A stretch of 50,234 nt of DNA from CAYLZN01 sp964387935 (GTDB taxonomy: Bacteria > Acidobacteriota > Vicinamibacteria > Vicinamibacterales > JAFNAJ01). The notes below the pieces were generated by a model, which was given only the letters and a program-made list of their open reading frames with translations, did not search any database and was not told the origin of the DNA. Both the position numbers and the translations under genes were made by a program. The stretch is from the NCBI GenBank assembly GCA_964387935.1, contig CAYLZN010000006.1:1-50234 (forward strand), given 5' to 3'. Below, piece by piece: positions 31,285-38,021 of the stretch. Position 1 is the stretch's first letter, and the number at the start of each line of letters is the position of its first letter.

Positions 31285-32934
31285 TTACGTTCTCGTCGGT
31301 GTCCAGTCCCCGCGCGCGATCGGCATTCGCCATCCCGACCCGAAGGCCCGATCGGTGACCTTGAGGCCTGGCGCGGCCTGGCCCCGCTTGAACTCCGCTC
31401 CGCGGACGAGGCGCAGCACCCGCCGCACGGTGGGTCCGTCGAAGCCAGCGGCGACGATCGTTTCGAGCGATTCCTGCCGCTCGACATGGCGTTCGAGGAT
31501 CGCATCCAGGACGTCGTAGGGCGGCAGCGAATCCTGGTCCGTCTGGTTCGGCCGAAGCTCGGCTGACGGCGGCTTGGTCAGGGTGTCCTCCGGGATCGGC
31601 GGCCGCGCCTGCGTACGATTGAGCCAGCGCGCGATCCGGTACACCATCGTCTTGGGGACGTCGGCGATGACCGCCAGGCCGCCGGACATGTCCCCGTAGA
31701 GCGTGCAGTAGCCCACGGCCAGCTCGGACTTGTTGCCGGTGGTCAGGAGCATCGATCCGAACTTGTTGGAGAGCGCCATCAGGAGCGTGCCGCGAATGCG
31801 CGCCTGGATGTTCTCTTCGGTCACGTCGCGCGGACGACCTGCGAAGGGACCGGCCAGAGAGCGGTCGAACGCGTCCATCGCCTCGGCGATCGGCAGTGTG
31901 AGCGTCCGGATCCCCAGCCGCTCCGCCAGCGCCTGCGCGTCCGACAGGCTGCCCGCGCTCGAGAACGGGGATGGCATCATGACGCCGAGCACATGGGTGG
32001 AACCCACGGCCTGCGCGGCAATCACCGCGGTCAGCGCGGAGTCGATGCCCCCCGAGAGCCCCAGGAGCACCTCTGAGAACCCGCACTTCCGGACGTAGTC
32101 CCGCGTGCCGAGCACGAGCGCGTCGAACACCTCGCCTTCGACGTCACCCTGGAGCGGCGGCGCCTCGGTCGCACCCGGGAGATCCACGATCAGGATGTCT
32201 TCGGCAAACGCTCGCCCGCGCGCCACGACCGCGCCGCTCGTGTTCACGACGAGGCTGCCGCCGTCGAATACGAGGTCGTCGTTGCCGCCCACCTGGTTGA
32301 CGTACGCGACGGCGAGGGTGTGCGAGCGCGCCAGCGTGGAGAGCATCCGTTCGCGGAGCGCCTGCTTCCCTGCGGAGAACGGCGACGCCGAGAGATTGAC
32401 GAGCACGGCTGCGCCCTGGCGCTGCGCCTCGTCGATGGGGTCGAGATGATACCGGCGTGTGGCCCAGAAGCCGTCGTCGTTCCAGATGTCCTCGCAGATG
32501 CTGACGGCCACCCGCGTACCGGCCACGTCGAACCACTCCCCGGCGTCGCCGGGTTCGAAGTAGCGGTCCTCGTCGAACACGTCGTAGGTCGGCAGCAGCG
32601 TCTTGCGGAAGACACGCTCGATGCGTCCCTCGCGGACGAGGGCCGCGGCGTTGAACAGCGGGCGGCCGGGCACACCACGGTTCTCCACCGGCAGTCCGAT
32701 GAGCGTCGGCGGGCACGCGCGCAGCTCATGGGCCAGCGCCACGAGCACCTCGCGCGAGCGGGCCACGAACGCCGGCTCGAGCAGGAGGTCGCGCGGGGGG
32801 TAGCCCGTGAGCGCCATCTCCGCCGACACGCAGAGGTCTACCTGCCCCGCATTCCGCACGGACTCGGCCAGCCGGTGCGCGTTCCGGTCCAGCGCGCCAA
32901 CCGTCGGGTTCAGCTGCAACAGGCCCAGGCGCAT
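31285..32934 (-). CDS. nadE: Glutamine-dependent NAD+ synthetase
   Basis: 549 residues. The N-terminal nitrilase-type amidase supplies ammonia from glutamine: catalytic Glu in SAEMALTGYPPRDLL (about 39), Lys in RVFRKTLLPTY (about 113), Cys in ISICEDIW (about 148). The C-terminal synthetase domain has the PPi loop LGLSGGIDSALTAV (about 292), followed by LLTTGNKSELAVGYCTLYGDMSGG (in two conserved pieces) and the NadE tail LVRGAEFKRGQAAPGLKV. It converts deamido-NAD to NAD. It lies on the same strand between the two stator pairs, 31 nt after the second motB-like gene. Confidence 0.95.
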   Translation of the reverse strand: MRLGLLQLNPTVGALDRNAHRLAESVRNAGQVDLCVSAEMALTGYPPRDLLLEPAFVARSREVLVALAHELRACPPTLIGLPVENRGVPGRPLFNAAALVREGRIERVFRKTLLPTYDVFDEDRYFEPGDAGEWFDVAGTRVAVSICEDIWNDDGFWATRRYHLDPIDEAQRQGAAVLVNLSASPFSAGKQALRERMLSTLARSHTLAVAYVNQVGGNDDLVFDGGSLVVNTSGAVVARGRAFAEDILIVDLPGATEAPPLQGDVEGEVFDALVLGTRDYVRKCGFSEVLLGLSGGIDSALTAVIAAQAVGSTHVLGVMMPSPFSSAGSLSDAQALAERLGIRTLTLPIAEAMDAFDRSLAGPFAGRPRDVTEENIQARIRGTLLMALSNKFGSMLLTTGNKSELAVGYCTLYGDMSGGLAVIADVPKTMVYRIARWLNRTQARPPIPEDTLTKPPSAELRPNQTDQDSLPPYDVLDAILERHVERQESLETIVAAGFDGPTVRRVLRLVRGAEFKRGQAAPGLKVTDRAFGSGWRMPIARGDWTPTRT

Positions 32935-32965
32935 CCGGCCGGAATGGTAGCAGAGTCGGCGAGGA

Positions 32966-33748
32966 TCAGGGGGTCGGCGGTCCTGCCGCGGCGGAGGTCC
33001 GCGCCGCCCCCGGCTCCTCGCGCTCGACGGTCACCGGGTTGAGGACGACGATGTCCACGCGGCGGTTCCTGGCACGATTCGCCTCTGAGTCGTTGGGCTC
33101 TCGCGGGTGGAACTCGGCGTAGCCCGCCGCAGAGAGGCGCGTCGGCCAGATGCCGGCCTCGACGAAGTACGCGACGACCACCGTGGCGCGGGCCGTGGAC
33201 AGGTCCCAGTTCGAGGCATAGCGCGCGGTGTGGATGGGCACGTCGTCGGTGTGCCCCTCGACGCGTACGAGGTTGCCGACCTCGTGGAGCGAGCCTGCCA
33301 CCTCGTGGAGGAGCCCACGCGCCGCAATCGACAGGTCGGCGCTGCCCGTCGCGAAGCTCCCGGCCTCACGGATGGAGATGACGAGCCCCCGGGGATCGAC
33401 CTCGAGGTCGACCAGTCCCTCAGTCAGTTGCTGGCCGAGCCTGGACTCCAGTCGGTCCTGGACTTCGCGCACGGGCACCGATGGCGCCTGCGGATCGCCG
33501 GCGGTGAGCGTGGCCCGCGACAGGCCCGGGCTCGTGCCCGTCCCGATGCGTTGCGGCAGGGCCGGCACGTCGCCCTTGGCGAACGCGGCCTGCATGGAAT
33601 CCACGACGGCGGTCAGCTTTCTCGCGTCGATCGTGGAGATCGCGTACATCGTCGTGAAGAACGCAAACAGCAGCGTGATGAAATCCGCGTAGGACACCAG
33701 CCAGCGGTCCTGGTTGGTGTGAGCCGGTGGGAGCCTTCGGCGTCGCAC
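32966..33748 (-). CDS. MotB/MotD-like stator protein (second stator pair)
   Basis: 260 residues from GTG 33748. The transmembrane helix WLVSYADFITLLFAFFTTMYA (about 16-36) has the channel Asp, and the OmpA-like domain contains VEGHTDDVPIH, NWDLSTARATVVV and NRARNRRVDIVV. It differs markedly from the other MotB: the context and sequence resemble MotD of MotCD systems or PomB. It forms a stator with the gene 9 nt upstream. Whether it uses H+ or Na+ cannot be told safely from these segments. Confidence 0.9.
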   Translation of the reverse strand: MRRRRLPPAHTNQDRWLVSYADFITLLFAFFTTMYAISTIDARKLTAVVDSMQAAFAKGDVPALPQRIGTGTSPGLSRATLTAGDPQAPSVPVREVQDRLESRLGQQLTEGLVDLEVDPRGLVISIREAGSFATGSADLSIAARGLLHEVAGSLHEVGNLVRVEGHTDDVPIHTARYASNWDLSTARATVVVAYFVEAGIWPTRLSAAGYAEFHPREPNDSEANRARNRRVDIVVLNPVTVEREEPGAARTSAAAGPPTP

Positions 33749-33757
33749 GACGCTACC

Positions 33758-34567
33758 TCAGGCCGCGCGGCCGGCGGCGCGGAGGTGGCGGACCGGCGCG
33801 TCGGTGCCGAGCAGGCCGCGCAGCTTGTGCTCGATCAACCTCGGGTTCAGCCCCTCCTGGATCGCGAAGATGCCCTCGCAGATCAGTTGACGCCGCTTGG
33901 CCCGCACCGCCGCCCGCGCGCGGAGCTTGGCCGCAATGGGCAGGAAGATCAGGTTGGCGGACCCCACGCCGTAGACGGTCGCGACGAACGCCACGGCAAT
34001 GCCCGCGCCGAGCCGGTTGGGGTCGGTGAGGTTCTCCATCACCTGGATCAGGCCCAGCACGGCGCCGAGGATGCCGATGGTCGGCGCGTAGCCCCCGGCC
34101 GCCTCGTAGACGCGTGCCGGCCGCTCGTCGATCTCGTCGCGACTGTCGGCCTCGCTTTCGAGCATGGATCGCAGCGTGTTCGGGCTCGTCCCGTCCACCG
34201 CGAGGCCCAGCCCGCGCTTGAGGAACGGGTCCTCGAGCCGCTCCACTTCGTCCTCGAGCGACATGATGCCGTCCTTGCGGGCCTTGATCGCAAACCGGGC
34301 CAGCGCGTTGATCGTGTCGTCCATCGGCGGCTCGGCATCGACGAACACATCGCGCAGGCGCGCGCCGGCGCGCCGCACGTCCTGGAGCGAGTAGCTCACC
34401 AGGATGGCGCCGAGCGTGCCCCCGAAGACGATGACCGCAGCCGTCAGCTGGAGAATGGAGCGGACGCTGCCCCCTTCGAGCACCTGACCCGCCAGGATGA
34501 ACCCCACCGCCAGCGGCACGCCCGCCACCGACGTCACGTCGAGGCGCCCGCGCCTGCGCTTCACCAC
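33758..34567 (-). CDS. MotA/MotC/PomA-like stator protein (second stator pair)
   Basis: 269 residues. GTG at 34567 is followed at once by a second GTG at 34564; the gene overlaps the flbD stop by 4-7 nt. Segments: DVTSVAGVPLAVGFILAGQVLEGG (helix 1), SILQLTAAVIVFGGTLGAILVS (helix 2), a cytoplasmic charged loop with DGIMSLEDEVERLEDPFLKRG, and pore helices APTIGILGAVLGLIQVM with AVAFVATVYGVGSANLIFLPIA. It is the PomA/MotC branch, clearly distinct from the MotA at 29721-30605. Confidence 0.9.
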   Translation of the reverse strand: MVKRRRGRLDVTSVAGVPLAVGFILAGQVLEGGSVRSILQLTAAVIVFGGTLGAILVSYSLQDVRRAGARLRDVFVDAEPPMDDTINALARFAIKARKDGIMSLEDEVERLEDPFLKRGLGLAVDGTSPNTLRSMLESEADSRDEIDERPARVYEAAGGYAPTIGILGAVLGLIQVMENLTDPNRLGAGIAVAFVATVYGVGSANLIFLPIAAKLRARAAVRAKRRQLICEGIFAIQEGLNPRLIEHKLRGLLGTDAPVRHLRAAGRAA

Positions 34568-34806
34568 GTCTCCGCTCCTGGGGTGTCGACGAGCGACAAG
34601 GCCGGTCGGCCGCCTCGCACAGGACCGGTGACCAGCGTCCGCCTGAACTGGCGCACGAGGTCCACGATGGTCTCGGGCGATTCGGCGACGATCAGCTTCT
34701 CACCGTTGGTGAGCGAGATGACCGTGTCGGGATTGAACTCGACCCACGCGATCTGGTCGCTGTTGACGATCATGGGGGTGCCGTCGAGGCGCGTGACGGG
34801 GATCAT
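34561..34806 (-). CDS. flbD: FlbD-family small flagellar protein
   Basis: 81 residues from ATG 34804-34806. It matches the small FlbD family found at the head of stator genes: MIPVTRLDGTPMIVNSDQIAW, EFNPDTVISLTNGEKLIVAES and the helix TIVDLVRQFRR. The role is unclear; members lie before motA in many flagellar loci (this is not the Caulobacter regulator of the same name). It overlaps the second MotA-like gene. Confidence 0.9.
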   Translation of the reverse strand: MIPVTRLDGTPMIVNSDQIAWVEFNPDTVISLTNGEKLIVAESPETIVDLVRQFRRTLVTGPVRGGRPALSLVDTPGAETW

Positions 34807-34917
34807 GCGTCCCCTCGGGTCGAGGCCGCGGCCCCCCGCCGCCGCGCGCGGCCGCACCAGTCGTCGCCGATGACCCGCGTGCGCGGCTCCATCTGGGCGA
34901 CGTAATCGGCAGCGGGC

Positions 34918-34966
34918 GGCCGGGCCTGAAAAGGCCCGGCCCTCCGAGGCCGCAGGCCCGGCCCTC
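34918..34966. repeat. Strong GC hairpin plus 13-bp direct repeat before flbD
   Basis: GGCCGGGCCT (34918-34927) and AGGCCCGGCC (34932-34941) form a perfect 10-bp stem with a GAAA loop. AGGCCCGGCCCTC occurs at 34932-34944 and again at 34954-34966, so two alternative stems can form. It lies in the 176-nt gap between the unknown gene at 34983 and flbD, both on the minus strand. It may be a terminator or attenuator upstream of the flbD-stator operon. Nothing else is seen in the gap. Confidence 0.55.
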
Positions 34967-34982
34967 GAGCCCTGACGCGACG

Positions 34983-35600
34983 CTACGAGGCGAGTTCGGC
35001 GGGTCTCAGCGACTCCAGCACCGGCCCCAGGCGACGAAGGGACGGCTCGATCTGGAACTGGAGGACGTGCGCGACGGTGGACCACTCCTCCGCCTGCTGC
35101 GCCTCGACGAGCGTTTCGAGGTGGCTTCCGAGCGCGGTCACGGCGGTGGCGGCCGGCTGGTCTCCGCACGCCAGCTGCTGCAGGTCCACCTGGAACGCCA
35201 GCCCGGCCGCCCCCACGATGCTGATGAGCGAGGCGAGACCGTCCGCAATCTCGAAGAGCCCCTGGTTGGCGCCCTGGAACTCACCCCGGCGGAAGGTCTC
35301 AGCGACGCGAACGGTCGCGAGGCTGAGCGGCGGTATGGCCGACATGGCTTCGACGAGGCACCGATCCATCAGCGCCGCGGGAGTCCCCGACGCGACCTCG
35401 ACCAGCGCGACCGGCCCGAGCGCGCGCTCGAGCCGCGCCGGCTCCCGGAACGCCGGCTCGTCGAGACCATCGAAGCGCGCGTCGGTCACGATGCGCCCCC
35501 GGGGTTCGAGCAGCTGATCCACGCGCTGCAGCAGGGCGCCCCACGTGGCCAGGGCAGAATCGATCGCGAGCGGCGTCCCGTCGAGAAGCACTTGCAGCAT
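34983..35600 (-). CDS. Unrecognised protein, flagellum-linked by position
   Basis: 205 residues from ATG 35600, with GGAG upstream. I do not recognise a named family. It looks soluble, with an N-terminal mixed half (MLQVLLDGTPLAIDSALATW) and a helical second half (QGLFEIADGLASLISIVGAAG, LQQLACGDQPAATAVTALG, LVEAQQAEEWSTVAHVLQF). No enzymatic motif is visible. It is divergent from the first flagellin and lies upstream of flbD and the second stator pair, which suggests a role in flagellar assembly, export or control. A chaperone-like helical role would fit its composition but is guesswork. Confidence 0.75.
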   Translation of the reverse strand: MLQVLLDGTPLAIDSALATWGALLQRVDQLLEPRGRIVTDARFDGLDEPAFREPARLERALGPVALVEVASGTPAALMDRCLVEAMSAIPPLSLATVRVAETFRRGEFQGANQGLFEIADGLASLISIVGAAGLAFQVDLQQLACGDQPAATAVTALGSHLETLVEAQQAEEWSTVAHVLQFQIEPSLRRLGPVLESLRPAELAS

Positions 35601-35745
35601 GGCGTCTCCATCCGGCGCGCCTCGCCACGACAGGGCGAACCAGGCGCACGATCATTGACGGAAAACCGACTGGACACAGAAAACACCCCGGGAACCTTGT
35701 CGGGGGAGGGACCCTTCGAGGCCCCCGGGATGTCGGCGGACCGAC

Positions 35746-35772
35746 TAAAGAACGAATGCCTGTATCCGATTA
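35746..35772 (+). promoter_or_regulatory. Sigma-28 (FliA) promoter of the first flagellin
   Basis: TAAA (35746-35749), exactly 15 bp, then TCCGATTA (35765-35772), against the consensus TAAA-N15-GCCGATAA. The predicted mRNA start near 35779 leaves a leader of about 85 nt. It fits flagellins as late genes and the FlgM anti-sigma encoded in this window. Confidence 0.85.
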
Positions 35773-35793
35773 CCCCATCGGCACAGAAGAACC

Positions 35794-35812
35794 GGGCGGT
35801 TGGGAGCCGCCC
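35794..35812 (+). promoter_or_regulatory. Leader hairpin with GGA in the loop, candidate CsrA site
   Basis: GGGCGG (35794-35799), loop TTGGGAG, CCGCCC (35807-35812): a perfect 6-bp stem that displays GGA in a 7-nt loop, the preferred CsrA target. A second GGA-rich site is the Shine-Dalgarno AGGAGGA (35851-35857), about 50 nt downstream. The pair resembles the two-site arrangement known for flagellin mRNA control by CsrA. Confidence 0.55.
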
Positions 35813-35863
35813 AGCGCGTTCCCGGCAGGGAGGCCGGGGCCGCATCTTCAAGGAGGACCAGTC

Positions 35864-36679
35864 ATGGCATCGTTCTCTGTCGTCACCAACATTGCCTCAA
35901 GCAATGCGCAGGCCAACCTGTATTCCACCAACATCGGCCTCCGCCAGGCGCTGAATCGCGTCTCCAGCGGCTTCCGCATCAACTACTCGGGCGACGATGC
36001 GGCAGGGCTCGCCGTGGCCAACAGCTACCGGTCGAAGGTGGCCATCATCAACCAGGGCATCCGCAACGCCAACGACGGGTTGTCGGACCTGCAGATCAAG
36101 GACGGCGCCCTGGACAACATCTCGAAGCTGATCGATCGCATGGCGACGCTGGCGACGCAGGCGGCCTCCAGCACCACCACCGACACGTCGCGCACGACGC
36201 TCAACGCCGAGTTCCAGGACGTGATCGACGAGATCGACCGTGAGCTGGCCGTGTCCGGCATGGGGTCGGCCACGACGTTCTCGGTGTTCGTGAGTGACGA
36301 AGCGACGGCCGCCGACGGCATCGTGTCCGGTACGGTGTCGGCCCTCACGACGGGGGCGGGCAGCCTGGCCGTGTCGGCCTTGAGCCTGGCGACCCAGGCA
36401 GGGGCGGAGGCCGCGGTGGCGGCGGTCACCGATGCGATCACGACCCTCGGCACGTCCCAGGGCGAAGTCGGCCAGCTCCAGAACCGGCTGAACTACGCGA
36501 TCTCCCTGGCGCAGTCCCAGGTCGTCAACACGAAGGCCGCCGAGAGCCGCATCCGCGACGCCAACATCGCCGAGGAGTCGGCCAACCTCACGCGGTATTC
36601 AATCCTGAACCAGAGCGGGTTGGCGGCGTTGGCCCAGGCCAACCAGTCCACGTCCGCCGTGCTCGCCCTGCTCCGCTAG
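35864..36679 (+). CDS. fliC: Flagellin (copy 1)
   Basis: 271 residues, short, consisting almost only of the D0/D1 filament core. The N-terminal flagellin domain runs VTNIASSNAQANLYSTNIGLRQAL and SSGFRINYSGDDAAGLAVANS, and the C-terminal domain RLNYAISLAQSQVVNTKAAESRIRDANIAEE (two adjoining segments) and LNQSGLAALAQANQST. The central variable domain is only about 60 residues. Secreted by the flagellar type III system to polymerise the filament. ATG 35864 has AGGAGG 7 nt upstream. Transcription by sigma-28 and translation control by CsrA are inferred from the leader. Confidence 0.97.
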   Translation: MASFSVVTNIASSNAQANLYSTNIGLRQALNRVSSGFRINYSGDDAAGLAVANSYRSKVAIINQGIRNANDGLSDLQIKDGALDNISKLIDRMATLATQAASSTTTDTSRTTLNAEFQDVIDEIDRELAVSGMGSATTFSVFVSDEATAADGIVSGTVSALTTGAGSLAVSALSLATQAGAEAAVAAVTDAITTLGTSQGEVGQLQNRLNYAISLAQSQVVNTKAAESRIRDANIAEESANLTRYSILNQSGLAALAQANQSTSAVLALLR

Positions 36680-36736
36680 GTGCTGGCGGCTCGGCACATC
36701 GCGGTCATCGCGGTGTCCCGAGCCGTACCGTGGGAC

Positions 36737-36770
36737 GTCGGGTGACCGACCGGAAGGCCGGTCACCCGAC
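36737..36770. terminator. 12-bp hairpin between the two flagellins
   Basis: GTCGGGTGACCG (36737-36748) and CGGTCACCCGAC (36759-36770) pair perfectly around a 10-nt loop; an inner ACCGG/CCGGT alternative exists. It is 58 nt after the first flagellin stop and before the promoter of the second. There is no U tract, so it is either a terminator of GC-rich type or an mRNA 3'-end stabiliser. The remainder of 36680-36854 holds no gene. Confidence 0.55.
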
Positions 36771-36854
36771 ACCCCAGCCCGTTCCTAACCCGGCCCGCCC
36801 GCGCTCTCGGACGTCCGCTCTCGAACCGCGAGGGACGGGCTGCTTGGCGTTGCC

Positions 36855-36881
36855 TCAAGAATCCGAGGAGGGGCCCGATTA
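36855..36881 (+). promoter_or_regulatory. Sigma-28-like promoter of the second flagellin
   Basis: TCAA (36855-36858), exactly 15 bp, then CCCGATTA (36874-36881). It matches the first flagellin's promoter in spacing and in the CCGATTA core. One -35 base is off consensus, so it may be weaker. Predicted start near 36888. Confidence 0.7.
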
Positions 36882-36914
36882 CCTTGGTAACAAGGCACGC
36901 GACCCACAGCGTCG

Positions 36915-36953
36915 CAGGCTCGGGCACGGAAGCCTGACCTTGTTTCAAGGAGG
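36915..36953 (+). promoter_or_regulatory. Second flagellin leader: GGA hairpin and Shine-Dalgarno hairpin
   Basis: CAGGCT (36915-36920) pairs with AGCCTG (36931-36936), leaving GGA (36928-36930) in the loop, a candidate CsrA site. Directly after it CCTTG (36938-36942), TTT, CAAGG (36946-36950) forms a stem that covers the 5' half of the Shine-Dalgarno AAGGAGG (36947-36953). A further CAAGG at 36891-36895 can compete for the same CCTTG, so two leader folds are possible, one freeing the ribosome site. Confidence 0.5.
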
Positions 36954-36961
36954 AAACTGGC

Positions 36962-37771
36962 ATGGCATCGTTCTCGGTCGTCACCAACATCGCCTCGGTC
37001 AATGCGCAGGCGAACCTGTACGCCACCAACCTCGGTTTGCGGCAGGCGCTGACCAGGGTGTCGAGCGGCTTCCGCATCAACTACTCCGGCGACGACGCGG
37101 CCGGCCTGGCAGTGGCCAACGCCCACCGCTCGAAGGTGGCCATCATCACGCAGGGCGTCCGCAACGCGAACGACGCGCTCTCCGATCTCCAGATCAAGGA
37201 CGGCGCGCTCGACAACATCTCGAAGCTGCTCGACCGGATGGCCACGCTGGCCACCCAGGCGGCCACCAGCACGACCACGGCCGAGTCGCGCACCACGCTC
37301 GACAACGAGTTCCAGGACATCATCGCGGAGATCGACCGTGAGATCTCGGTGGCGGCGCTCGACTCTGGCAGCACGTTCTCCATCTTCGTGAGCGCCGAGT
37401 CGGTGGCGGCCGACGGCATCGTGAGCGGCACGATCGACCCGCTGTCCACGGGCGCCACGAGCCTCAACCTCACGGGCCTCGACCTCAACGCGGCGGCGGC
37501 CACGGCCGTCTCGCGAGTGTCCGACGCCATCCTGACCCTCGGGACCACGCAGGGCCAGGTGGGCCAGCTTCAGAACCGGCTGTCGTACGCGATCAGCCTG
37601 GCGCAGTCGCAGATCGTCAACACCAAGGCGGCCGAAAGCCGCATCCGCGACGCCAATATCGCCGAGGAGTCAGCCAACCTGACGCGGTACTCGATCCTGA
37701 ACCAGAGCGGCCTGGCCGCGCTGGCGCAGGCGAACCAGTCCACGGCGGCCGTGCTGACGCTGCTGCAGTAA
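36962..37771 (+). CDS. fliC: Flagellin (copy 2)
   Basis: 269 residues, highly similar to copy 1 in both conserved ends (ASFSVVTNIAS, GFRINYSGDDAAGLAVAN, IRDANIAEESANLTRYSILNQ) and diverged in the short middle (DSGSTFSIFVSAESVAADG). The pair is a recent tandem duplication. AAGGAGG lies 8 nt before the ATG. Together the two may build filament segments or be used under different conditions, since their promoters and leaders differ. Confidence 0.97.
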   Translation: MASFSVVTNIASVNAQANLYATNLGLRQALTRVSSGFRINYSGDDAAGLAVANAHRSKVAIITQGVRNANDALSDLQIKDGALDNISKLLDRMATLATQAATSTTTAESRTTLDNEFQDIIAEIDREISVAALDSGSTFSIFVSAESVAADGIVSGTIDPLSTGATSLNLTGLDLNAAAATAVSRVSDAILTLGTTQGQVGQLQNRLSYAISLAQSQIVNTKAAESRIRDANIAEESANLTRYSILNQSGLAALAQANQSTAAVLTLLQ

Positions 37772-37814
37772 GAACGTGAGGGGCGCGCTGAGCGTCGCTC
37801 CGACTCGAAGGGTC

Positions 37815-37837
37815 GCCGGCAGGCCGAGCCTGCCGGC
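37815..37837. terminator. Perfect 10-bp hairpin after the second flagellin
   Basis: GCCGGCAGGC (37815-37824), loop CGA, GCCTGCCGGC (37828-37837). It is 43 nt past the flagellin stop, probably a terminator or 3'-end stabiliser, although a U tract is missing. It shares the CCGGCAGGC core with the repeat at 15945-15982. Confidence 0.6.
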
Positions 37838-37856
37838 TCCCGGCACTGACGCGGGA

Positions 37857-38009
37857 ATGGACCTTGCACTGATGATCGCGGCCATGCTGGGAATGGTCGC
37901 CCCGATCGTGGGCGCGCCGGGGCGCGCGTCGTCCATGTACCGCGCCGGATTGCACCAGGTCGTGGCGGCGCGTCCGCGCCGTGCCGACGTGCATCACCGA
38001 TCCATCTGA
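37857..38009 (+). CDS. Possible small membrane peptide upstream of fliD
   Basis: 50 residues from ATG 37857, with only a weak GGGA upstream. The N-terminus MDLALMIAAMLGMVAPIVGA is a plausible single membrane helix or signal, and the rest is basic (RASSMYRAGLHQVVAARPRR). It ends 12 nt before the fliD ATG, so it could couple to fliD. I recognise no family, and the GC-rich background makes chance open frames common. Confidence 0.3.
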   Translation: MDLALMIAAMLGMVAPIVGAPGRASSMYRAGLHQVVAARPRRADVHHRSI

Positions 38010-38021
38010 CGGAGGCACGCC

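Noticed and set aside
33107..34873. 588-codon open frame on the plus strand opposite the second stator pair
   Set aside because: Antisense to two clear stator genes and to flbD, with no domain.
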